From: DASRBO01 sp035653595
GTDB lineage: Bacteria > Actinomycetota > Acidimicrobiia > Acidimicrobiales > JAJPHE01
Assembly: GCA_035653595.1 (NCBI GenBank)
Contig: DASRBO010000040.1
Location: 62,001 to 126,000 of the forward strand
Reading direction: 5' to 3'
DNA length: 64,000 nucleotides
The notes beneath the pieces are model-generated. The model was not told where the DNA came from. It worked only from the letters and a program-made list of their open reading frames with translations, and searched no databases. Below, piece by piece: positions 58,405 through 64,000 of the stretch (its first letter is position 1; each line of letters opens with the position of its first letter). Both the position numbers and the translations under genes were made by a program.

Positions 58405-59253
58405 TCAGGCGCCGGTCCGAGGCGGGTTGTGGGTGGTGATGAAGGCGACCAGGACGTCGACGTACTGCTGGGGGATGAAGTCCTTCATCACCGCCGACAG
58501 GTGCCCCTTGCCTGGCAGCACCACGTTGGTGAACTCGGACAGCTCCCGCCAGAGGCGGTGGGTCTTGGCCAGCGGCCGGTCGTACTCACCGTTCACCGCC
58601 AGGACCGGGAACTTGATGGCCGGCAGGTTGATGGAGTCGGCCAGGGCCCGTTGACGGGTCCTGAACATCTGGCGGTCCGCTTCCGACATGGCGGCTGTCG
58701 CCGCCGGCCGGGGAGTGGCCGGCCCGGCGTTTCCCACCTCCCGACCGGGCGCCGCCCGGTTGTTGCGGTAGGCGGCCTGGGCGGAGGCCTCGTCAGGCGC
58801 CGTCCCCTCCTTGTCGGCCGGCACCTTGTCCTCCCACTCCTCGGTCTCCGCCAGTCCCGAGCCCCCGAAGTGGGCGGTGATGAACCGCTCCGGGGCGGCG
58901 GCCATGATGCCGGCCGTCACGAACCCGCCCATCGAGTAGCCCCCGATGTGGGCCCGCTGGATCCCCTGCTGGTCCATGAACTCGATGACGTCGGCGGCCA
59001 TGTGCTGCCTCCCGCCCTCGGGCCCGGCCTCGCTCAGGCCGTGGGCCCGCATGTCGATCCCGATGACCCGGTTGGTCGGGGCCAGGGCGGGAGCTATGCC
59101 GTTGATGAACCAGTTTCCGATGGCGCTGCCGCCGGCCCCGTGGATCAGGATGACCGGCGTGCCCTCGCCGACCTCGGCGTAGTGGAGCTTGGTCCCGTCG
59201 CTGGTCGAGAACCAGCCCTCGATCCAGCGGCTGTCGAGTTCGGTCGTGCTCAC
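58405..59253 (-). CDS. alpha/beta hydrolase
   Basis: A 282-residue hydrolase. VILIHGAGGSAIGNWFING is the oxyanion strand, AHIGGYSMGGFVTAGIMA the nucleophile elbow, VLAVNGEYDRPLAKTHRLW the acid, and LPGKGHLSAVMKDF the His, so the triad is complete. A 75-residue lid between (EEWEDKVPADKEGTAPDEAS) is polar and variable. The start is GTG 59253, after GGGGGGACAA. Its upstream region carries repeated TTAGA half-sites. No substrate can be named. Confidence 0.88.
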   Translation of the reverse strand: MSTTELDSRWIEGWFSTSDGTKLHYAEVGEGTPVILIHGAGGSAIGNWFINGIAPALAPTNRVIGIDMRAHGLSEAGPEGGRQHMAADVIEFMDQQGIQRAHIGGYSMGGFVTAGIMAAAPERFITAHFGGSGLAETEEWEDKVPADKEGTAPDEASAQAAYRNNRAAPGREVGNAGPATPRPAATAAMSEADRQMFRTRQRALADSINLPAIKFPVLAVNGEYDRPLAKTHRLWRELSEFTNVVLPGKGHLSAVMKDFIPQQYVDVLVAFITTHNPPRTGA

Positions 59254-59266
59254 TTGTCCCCCCAGC

Positions 59267-59299
59267 GGTTAGACGTTCTAATTGTGGGGTCATCTAACC
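59267..59299. promoter_or_regulatory. repeated TTAGA half-sites upstream of the hydrolase gene
   Basis: GGTTAGA (59267-59273) is inverted as TCTAACC (59293-59299), and a second inverted half-site TCTAA (59277-59281) forms TTAGA-CGT-TCTAA with the first. Three half-sites 14 bp or less from the GTG start make a good operator candidate for a repressor encoded elsewhere. Confidence 0.5.
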
Positions 59300-59400
59300 A
59301 GATTCCCGGGCGGGGTGCAGGGGCTCGGGGATGTCGCGGTCCGACCCGGGCTACCCCTACCCTGGGCCCACCCGAGGCCCGGGTCCGGAGAGGGGGCGTC

Positions 59401-60759
59401 ATGCAGAACTACGGCTGGACGGCCACGCCCGAGCCGGTGGACGTCGGCTTCGCCGGTCCCGCTCCCCAGAACCGCCTGACTGTCGCCTTCCGGGTGGTGA
59501 TGCTGGTCCCGCATGTCATCGTGTTGATGGGCCTGTTGATCGCGGCCTACGTCGTCAGCTTCATCGGCTGGTTCGCGGCCCTGATCCTCGGTCGCCTGCC
59601 CGCCGGCATGGCCGAGTTCCTCTCCGGCGTGGTCAGGTTCTCCGCCCGGTTCTACGGATACAGCTACCTGCTCACCGACCGGTATCCGCCATTCGGGCTG
59701 GAGTCGGCCGACTACCCGATCGACGTCACCACCCACCCCGGCCGGCTCAACCGGCTGGCGGTGCTGTTCCGCTTCATCCTGGTCATACCGGCCAACTTCG
59801 TGACCGGCTTCTTGACCTTCGGCTTCGCTCTGGCCGGCTTCTTCATCTGGCTGATCGTCCTGGTCGCCGGCGGGATGCCACCCTCGCTGTATCAGGCGGT
59901 GGCTTCCATGCTGCGCTACCAGACCCGCTACTACGCCTTCCTCACCATGGTGAGCGCCGCCTATCCGTCGGGCCTCTTCGGCGATCAGCCCTCCTACGAA
60001 TCCCCATGGCCCCCGGGCCCGCCCGGCTACCAGGCCGGCGGGGGACAGGGCGGCGAAGGAGCGGCACCCGAGGCCTCGGCGGCACCCGAAGCCTCGGCGG
60101 CACCCGAGCCCTCCGAGCCACCCCGGCCGCCCGAGCCGTCGGGGCCGTCGGAGCCGTGGCCGGCCCCTGAGCCGGCCCAGCGCTGGAGCGGGTCCGAGCC
60201 GGCCCCGACGTGGACCTTCGCGGGAGGCGCCGAGCAGTGGTCGACGCCCCCTGAGCGGACCAGCCCGCTGGCCACCCGCCTGGTGCTGACCCCGGCGGCC
60301 AAGCGGATCGTGGCCCTTCTGCTCGCCATCGGGGTCGTCGGCTACTTCGGCGGGTTCATATTCAACATCGCCTCCGGCGGCGCCAACTTCAGCCGGGCGG
60401 AGGCGGGAGCGGCACTATCGCTCGACTACGCCACGCTGTCGCGCTCGGTCCAGACCTTCCAGTCCCAGGTGGCCAGCTGCGACCAGTCGGCCGACTTCGC
60501 CTGCACCCAGCGGGCCGCCGGCGCTCTGGCCCCCCACTTCGCCAGCTTCGCCGACGACGTCGGCACCCTGGGCGTGCCGGGCTCGGACCAGCCCGACGTC
60601 GACCGCCTGGTCTCCGATGGCCGCCAGATGTCCTCGGTCCTGCAGGCCATGTCGACGGCGCCGTCACCGTCGGCCTACCTGTCCCAGGCCAACCAGTTCC
60701 AGCAGGCCGGCGCCGCCTTCGACCGCGACTACCAGGCGCTGAGCCAGGACCTCATCTGA
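59401..60759 (+). CDS. DUF4389 membrane protein with extracellular-type C-terminal domain
   Basis: A 452-residue protein. The N-terminal half (residues 25-200) is the DUF4389 membrane region: helices around LTVAFRVVMLVPHVIVLMGL, FIGWFAALILGRLPAGM and FILVIPANFVTGFLTFGFAL, with LLTDRYPPFGL between. A Pro/Ala/Glu-rich linker with PEASAAPEASAAPEPSEP follows, then a third membrane helix (IVALLLAIGVVGYFGGFIFN) and a helical outer domain (LSRSVQTFQSQVASCDQSAD) with two cysteines that may form a disulfide. ATG 59401 follows GAGAGGGGG. Function unknown. Confidence 0.8.
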   Translation: MQNYGWTATPEPVDVGFAGPAPQNRLTVAFRVVMLVPHVIVLMGLLIAAYVVSFIGWFAALILGRLPAGMAEFLSGVVRFSARFYGYSYLLTDRYPPFGLESADYPIDVTTHPGRLNRLAVLFRFILVIPANFVTGFLTFGFALAGFFIWLIVLVAGGMPPSLYQAVASMLRYQTRYYAFLTMVSAAYPSGLFGDQPSYESPWPPGPPGYQAGGGQGGEGAAPEASAAPEASAAPEPSEPPRPPEPSGPSEPWPAPEPAQRWSGSEPAPTWTFAGGAEQWSTPPERTSPLATRLVLTPAAKRIVALLLAIGVVGYFGGFIFNIASGGANFSRAEAGAALSLDYATLSRSVQTFQSQVASCDQSADFACTQRAAGALAPHFASFADDVGTLGVPGSDQPDVDRLVSDGRQMSSVLQAMSTAPSPSAYLSQANQFQQAGAAFDRDYQALSQDLI

Positions 60760-61756
60760 TCAGGCCGGCGACGGCCAGGAGGATCATCGCCTGGGCGTTG
60801 AACATGGCATGGGCCGCCATCGAGGTACCGAGCCTGCCGGTCAGGTGCCTGAGGCTGCCCAGGGCCAGCCCGGCCACTGCGATGCTCCATGCGTAGAGGA
60901 GCGAGATCGGCCCCACCCAGCCGATGAGGTGGGCGGCGCCGAAGAGGGCGCTGGTGGCGGCGATGCCGCCGACGGGCCCCCACCGCCCCACCAATCTGGT
61001 CTGGATGATCCCCCGGAAGAACAGCTCCTCGATCAGCGGGGCTCCGGCGCAGGTGGCCAGCACCACCACCAGCCAGCCCAGCGGGCCGCGGGCCAGCTGC
61101 TGGAACGTCTGCTGGTCCACCGAGGGGTGCCGGCCGACCAGGAACCCGGCGAAGGGCAGCACCGCCACCGTGGCCATGGCCCTCCCGGCCACCGAGCCGG
61201 CCAGTCCGAAGCCCAGATCAACCGGTCGGGCACCGACCAGGAAGTCCCGCCGCACCGAGCCGGTGCCCCGCCGCCGGCTGACCACCACGGCGGTACCGAC
61301 CAGCCCCGTCCACAGTCCCAGCTCGGAGAGGCCGAAGCCGGCAAGCTTGCCGCCCGGGTGGCCGGCAGCCCACAGGATCAGCTGGACCAGGAGGCCGAGG
61401 CCGACACCGACGGCGAAGCCGGCCAGGGCGAGGGCGAGGCCGGGCAACCCGGGGGCGGGGGGCGATGCCGCCGCCGGCGGCGGGGCCCACTCGACCGGTC
61501 CGGCCTGGCGGCTGACCTGCCAGGTCCACTGACCACCGTCCCACCACCGACGCCGGCCGGAGTCGCCCGGGTCGCCGTACCAACCGGGTGGTCGGGCGGT
61601 CTCCGCCTGCTCGGCCTGAGGGCTCGGACGGGCCGCCGCCACCGGGGCGGGACCAGCCGGGTCGACCTCTGCCGTCCCGAAGGCGGTGCCGCAGGCGGAG
61701 CAGAAGCGGGCGTCGGTCCGCCGGGGGAGGGCCTTGCAACGGGGGCAGGGGGTCAA
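60752..61756 (-). CDS. CPBP-family intramembrane metalloprotease with zinc ribbon and DUF2510
   Basis: A 334-residue protein. It begins TPCPRCKALPRRTDARFCSACG, a zinc ribbon, then PPGWYGDPGDSGRRRWWDGGQW, a DUF2510 motif, then about eight membrane helices with CPBP motifs: APLIEELFFRGIIQ (EExxxR), SALFGAAHLIG and SMAAHAMFNAQA. CPBP proteases cleave within membranes or modify prenylated peptides. I start at TTG 61756, which overlaps the RDD stop (TTGA) and puts the zinc ribbon at the N-terminus; ATG 61816 would add 20 residues inside the RDD gene. Third gene of the operon headed by the HTH-Clp_N protein. Confidence 0.87.
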   Translation of the reverse strand: MTPCPRCKALPRRTDARFCSACGTAFGTAEVDPAGPAPVAAARPSPQAEQAETARPPGWYGDPGDSGRRRWWDGGQWTWQVSRQAGPVEWAPPPAAASPPAPGLPGLALALAGFAVGVGLGLLVQLILWAAGHPGGKLAGFGLSELGLWTGLVGTAVVVSRRRGTGSVRRDFLVGARPVDLGFGLAGSVAGRAMATVAVLPFAGFLVGRHPSVDQQTFQQLARGPLGWLVVVLATCAGAPLIEELFFRGIIQTRLVGRWGPVGGIAATSALFGAAHLIGWVGPISLLYAWSIAVAGLALGSLRHLTGRLGTSMAAHAMFNAQAMILLAVAGLIR

Positions 61757-62283
61757 GTCCTGACCACCACCGTGCGGCAGATGAGATCGATGAGGTTCTG
61801 GCGTCGCCGGGTCCATATGGTGAACAGATCGGCCACCAGCCCCGGTACCACGAAGGGAAGGTACAGGGCGATGCGGATCAGGAAGCGGGCCAGAGCCCGC
61901 CAGCGGCCGACGTCCCCACCGCTACGGGCGTCGGCCAGCCGAATGCCGAGCGCCAGGTACCCCAGGGTCTGGCGCCGCAGCAGGGCGAAGTAGCAGAGGA
62001 CGCCGACCGCCCACAGGCCAACCACCACGCCGGTCAGAGCACCGGACACAGTGGCGCTGGCCGCCGGTTGCAGGATCCGGGGCGGCCGAGCCTGGGACAG
62101 CGACGCCAGCCCGACGCCGAGGAATAGCGGGATGGCCAGAGCGGTGGCGTCGATGGCGAAGGCGCCCACCCGGCGCCCGAGGCCCGCTGGTTCGGCGACG
62201 GCGCCAACCATGGGTCGGCCGCACCACCAGCAGAAGCGGTCGCCTCCGTCGAGGAGGGCCCCGCAGGACGTGCAGTAGCTCAG
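61753..62283 (-). CDS. RDD-family membrane protein with N-terminal zinc ribbon
   Basis: RDD domain: LGRRVGAFAIDATALAIPLF (Arg and Asp of the name), VVVGLWAVGVLCYFALLRRQ, TLGYLALGIRLAD, and FVVPGLVADLFTIWTRRRQ. In frame upstream of ATG 62211 the sequence still codes: SYCTSCGALLDGGDRFCWWC, a four-cysteine zinc ribbon, with no ATG, GTG or TTG before it. CTG 62283 lies across the stop of the upstream gene (CTGA), just like the ATGA overlaps elsewhere, so I take it as the likely start (176 residues). RDD proteins include transporters and Na+/H+ exchangers; here the zinc ribbon suggests a scaffold or regulated role. Confidence 0.75.
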   Translation of the reverse strand: MSYCTSCGALLDGGDRFCWWCGRPMVGAVAEPAGLGRRVGAFAIDATALAIPLFLGVGLASLSQARPPRILQPAASATVSGALTGVVVGLWAVGVLCYFALLRRQTLGYLALGIRLADARSGGDVGRWRALARFLIRIALYLPFVVPGLVADLFTIWTRRRQNLIDLICRTVVVRT

Positions 62284-62981
62284 CTGCTCTTCTTCCCGCC
62301 CGAGTACCCGTTCAGGGCTTCGGTGATGTACGAGCGCAGCGACTCCACACGGACTCCCCTCTCGCCGAGGATGGCCTCGGCCATGCCACCGACCCCCGTC
62401 ATGAGCGAAAGCAGGAGGTGCTCGGTTCCGACGTAGTTGTGCCCCATGTCGAGGGCGACTTGAACCGAGTTGTCGATGGCGACCGACGCCCGCGGGGTGA
62501 GACCGCTGCGGCCCTGCTGGCCCCGCTGCACCCGGGCGTCGATGCCGGCGATGACCTGTTGGCGGGTGACCCCGGAGGCGGCGAGAGCCCTGGCCGCCAA
62601 CCCGTCGACCTCGTCGAGCAGGCCGGCGAGGATGTGCTCGGTCCCGACGTAGTTGTTGCCCAGCGCCGAGGCGATGTTCGGGGCATGGACCGACACGACC
62701 CGGCGGGCCCGGTCGGTGAACCGCGCGAAACCGCGGGGGGTACGGCGCTCGGCGGTGAACCGCTTCTGCACCGCCTGCTTGGTGACGCCGAGGGCGGTGC
62801 CGATCTCCGTCCAGGAGTGTCCCGCCCGCCGACTGCGGTCCACGAAGTGCGAGAGCAGGGCGTCGGTCGTGTCGTTGAGCGCCTCGACCGTCGACGAGGC
62901 GGTGGCCAGCAGGTCCAGGGGCTCCGGCGACGGTGAACGGGACTCGACCTCCTCTATGAGGGTGCTGAGGGTGACGGTCAT
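62280..62981 (-). CDS. helix-turn-helix regulator fused to a Clp_N domain
   Basis: A 233-residue protein. The N-terminal part is helical (TLSTLIEEVESRSPSPEPLD, then TDALLSHFVDRSRRAGHSW); residues about 52-75 are a helix-turn-helix, TEIGTALGVTKQAVQKRF. From about 85 to 225 are two Clp repeats (YVGTEHILAGLLDEV and YVGTEHLLLSLMTG), the complete ClpA/ClpC N-terminal adaptor-binding domain, but no AAA+ ATPase follows. It looks like a transcription factor using a Clp_N domain as a sensor of peptides or adaptors. ATG 62981 is leaderless behind TAAGGT. Twin 20-bp dyads cover its promoter. It heads an operon with RDD and CPBP membrane proteins. Confidence 0.85.
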   Translation of the reverse strand: MTVTLSTLIEEVESRSPSPEPLDLLATASSTVEALNDTTDALLSHFVDRSRRAGHSWTEIGTALGVTKQAVQKRFTAERRTPRGFARFTDRARRVVSVHAPNIASALGNNYVGTEHILAGLLDEVDGLAARALAASGVTRQQVIAGIDARVQRGQQGRSGLTPRASVAIDNSVQVALDMGHNYVGTEHLLLSLMTGVGGMAEAILGERGVRVESLRSYITEALNGYSGGKKSS

Positions 62982-62983
62982 GG

Positions 62984-63031
62984 CGTCAACCTTAGGTTGT
63001 CGCCGCCTTAGCGTCAACCAGAGGTTGTCGA
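62984..63031 (-). promoter_or_regulatory. twin operators on the HTH-Clp_N promoter
   Basis: GCGTCAACC-N3-GGTTGTCG occurs twice: core CAACCTTAGGTTG (62987-62999, perfect 6-1-6 dyad) and CAACCAGAGGTTG (63015-63027), centres 28 bases apart. On the minus strand the promoter is TTGACG (63012-63017), 17 bases, TAAGGT (62989-62994), then seven bases to ATG. One dyad sits on the -10 box and the other on the -35 box, so the binding protein should shut the operon off. Confidence 0.8.
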
Positions 63032-63109
63032 CAGGGGATGGAAGGCCGGACCTCGCTGACGGCGGGCCGGGAGGCCGGGCCGTTTGCGGGTGGCTGGTAG
63101 ACCAGGCTC

Positions 63110-63643
63110 ATGACCGTGCGCAGCCTGGGCCACCTGATTCCCCGGATAGACCCCTCGGCCTGGGTGAGCGAGGCGGCCTACGTGGTCGGCGACGTGGAGA
63201 TCGGGCCGGGCTCGAGCGTCTGGCCCGGGGCCGTCATCAGGGGCGATTTCGCCCCCATACGCATCGGCGCCCGGACCCACGTGGAGGACAACTGCGTCCT
63301 GCACACCGGCGAACCGATGAGCATCGGCGACGACGTCACCATGGGTCACGGCGTGGTCGTCCACTGCCGCTCGGTCGGTTCGCGCTGCCTGCTGGGGAAC
63401 AACTCGACGCTGCTCGACGGGGCGGTGGTGGGCGACGAGTGCGTGATCGCCGCCGGCGCCGTGCTGCGGCCCGGCGTCGTCGTTCCCGACGGGTCCTTCG
63501 CCGCCGGCGTGCCAGCGTTGGTGCGGGCCCGCAGCCCCGAGGAGCGGGCCCGGCGCCGGCGGCGCCCTCCCGAGGACGGGGACGAGACCCCCCGGGGCGG
63601 ATATGCCGCCATGCTCGTGCGCTACCGGGACGCCGGCCTGTAG
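63110..63643 (+). CDS. gamma-class carbonic-anhydrase-like protein
   Basis: A 177-residue left-handed beta-helix protein with hexapeptide repeats (AYVVGDVEIGPGSSVWPGAV, RGDFAPIRIGARTHVEDNCV, LHTGEPMSIGDDVTMGHGVV). Metal ligands expected for the gamma class are His residues in LHTGE, MGHGVVVH. The C-terminal tail is Arg/Pro-rich. Many such proteins lack proven anhydrase activity, so the catalytic role is only likely. ATG 63110. It is divergent from the HTH-Clp_N operon with about 80 bases beyond the operator pair. Confidence 0.85.
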   Translation: MTVRSLGHLIPRIDPSAWVSEAAYVVGDVEIGPGSSVWPGAVIRGDFAPIRIGARTHVEDNCVLHTGEPMSIGDDVTMGHGVVVHCRSVGSRCLLGNNSTLLDGAVVGDECVIAAGAVLRPGVVVPDGSFAAGVPALVRARSPEERARRRRRPPEDGDETPRGGYAAMLVRYRDAGL

Positions 63644-63656
63644 CGGGGGCCGGCCG

Positions 63657-63662
63657 TAACCT
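63657..63662 (+). promoter_or_regulatory. -10 box TAACCT of a leaderless gene
   Basis: TAACCT ends seven bases before ATG 63670, predicting a leaderless mRNA. Confidence 0.45.
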
Positions 63663-63669
63663 CCACGCT

Positions 63670-64000
63670 ATGGCAGAGGAGCTGGCCGTCCGCGACCCGA
63701 TCAAGGGCCAGAAGCTGACCATAAAGGTGGTCCCCCGCTCGGCCATCGAAGTGATCGCCCACCAGCGCAAGCCCCGTCCCGCTCATCTCAAGGCGCTGTC
63801 TTCGTCCATGGAGCGGGTCGGCTACCTGACCCCGCTGGTGGTCGTGGAACGGGACGGCCGCTTCGTCGTCATCGACGGCAACACCGGCTGCAGGTCGCCA
63901 CCGACCTCGGGGTCAAGCAGTTCCCCGTCGTGGTCGTGCCCGGGCCCCTCGCCCGGCGGATGATGAGCCTCAACGTCGAGCAGAACCTCAACATCAGGGA
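63670..64000 (+). pseudogene. ParB-like nuclease-domain protein, truncated and frameshifted
   Basis: MAEELAVRDPIKGQKLTIKV, then VVPRSAIEVIAHQRKPRPAH, then LKALSSSMERVGYLTPLVVV and RFVVIDGNTG match the start of a ParB/Srx-type (DndB/Sulfiredoxin-like) domain. At about 63885 the frame breaks: the true continuation LQVATDLGVKQFPVVVVPGP is one frame on, and adding a C (ACC to ACCC) restores IDGNTRLQVAT. The gene then runs to the right edge. A one-base loss in sequencing or a real mutation would explain it. Function (chromosome segregation or another ParB-like role) is not clear from a fragment. Confidence 0.6.

Overview
The window is 64 kb of very GC-rich, gene-dense bacterial chromosome. A WhiB protein, a SepH (DUF3071) division protein, a PimB-like mannosyltransferase next to SRPBCC and ArsA-type genes, MaoC-type dehydratase pairs and many flavin/F420-style oxidoreductases point to the phylum Actinomycetota. 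The mix (stand-alone small genes, class II ribonucleotide reductase, an archaeal-style NurA-HerA-Mre11-Rad50 operon) fits a deep lineage such as Acidimicrobiia better than mycobacteria or Streptomyces, but this is inference. No tRNA, rRNA, insertion sequence, CRISPR array or prophage was seen; the window reads as core chromosome.

Layout. 1-5.9 kb: esterase, membrane protein, two small-molecule enzymes, two VOC proteins and a frameshifted YbjQ-like gene. 6-15.8 kb: CorA transporter, quinone oxidoreductase, luciferase-like monooxygenase plus hydrolase, a MaoC dehydratase pair, SDR, zinc-ribbon coiled-coil protein with phosphatase, ACT and GNAT proteins. 16.4-22.9 kb: RNase P RNA on the minus strand, then nurA-herA-sbcD-sbcC, overlapping or nearly so, on the plus strand. 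23-28.5 kb: minus-strand operon glpD, alkyl-DHAP-synthase-like flavoenzyme, small membrane protein, FGGY kinase. 28.6-30.8 kb: Fur/PerR-type repressor, rubrerythrin, DUF3501, WhiB. 30.8-35.6 kb: acyl-CoA dehydrogenase, trpD, two small cysteine proteins, and sepH with a histone-H1-like basic tail. 35.6-42.7 kb: queG, pimB-like, SRPBCC, ArsA, small protein, ROK kinase, LLM oxidoreductase, AlaC-type aminotransferase. 42.8-49 kb: TetR with its operator, L,D-transpeptidase, a catalytically dead ClpP paralogue with an XRE regulator divergent from canonical clpP, small zinc-ribbon proteins, PlsC acyltransferase, glpK. 49.1-53.4 kb: nrdJ with a structured leader, an active-site intein and a strong terminator. 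53.5-60.8 kb: SpoIIE-type phosphatase/GAF/HATPase fusion, PspA cluster, GNAT, hydrolase, DUF4389 protein. 60.8-64 kb: minus-strand operon of an HTH-Clp_N regulator, RDD membrane protein and CPBP protease, then gamma carbonic anhydrase and a truncated, frameshifted ParB-like gene.

How genes are expressed. Many genes are packed as ATGA/GTGA/TTGA overlaps. At least twelve genes carry a TANNNT -10 box whose last T lies only 6-8 bases before the start codon, which predicts leaderless transcripts. Several regulators (TetR, XRE, Fur-like, HTH-Clp_N) have clean dyads placed on their own or the divergent promoter.

The best candidates for something new are the HTH-Clp_N regulator with twin 20-bp operators heading an operon of zinc-ribbon membrane proteins; the pseudo-ClpP/XRE unit facing clpP; the SepH protein with a long ARKT-repeat tail; and the complete archaeal-like end-resection operon in an actinobacterial setting.
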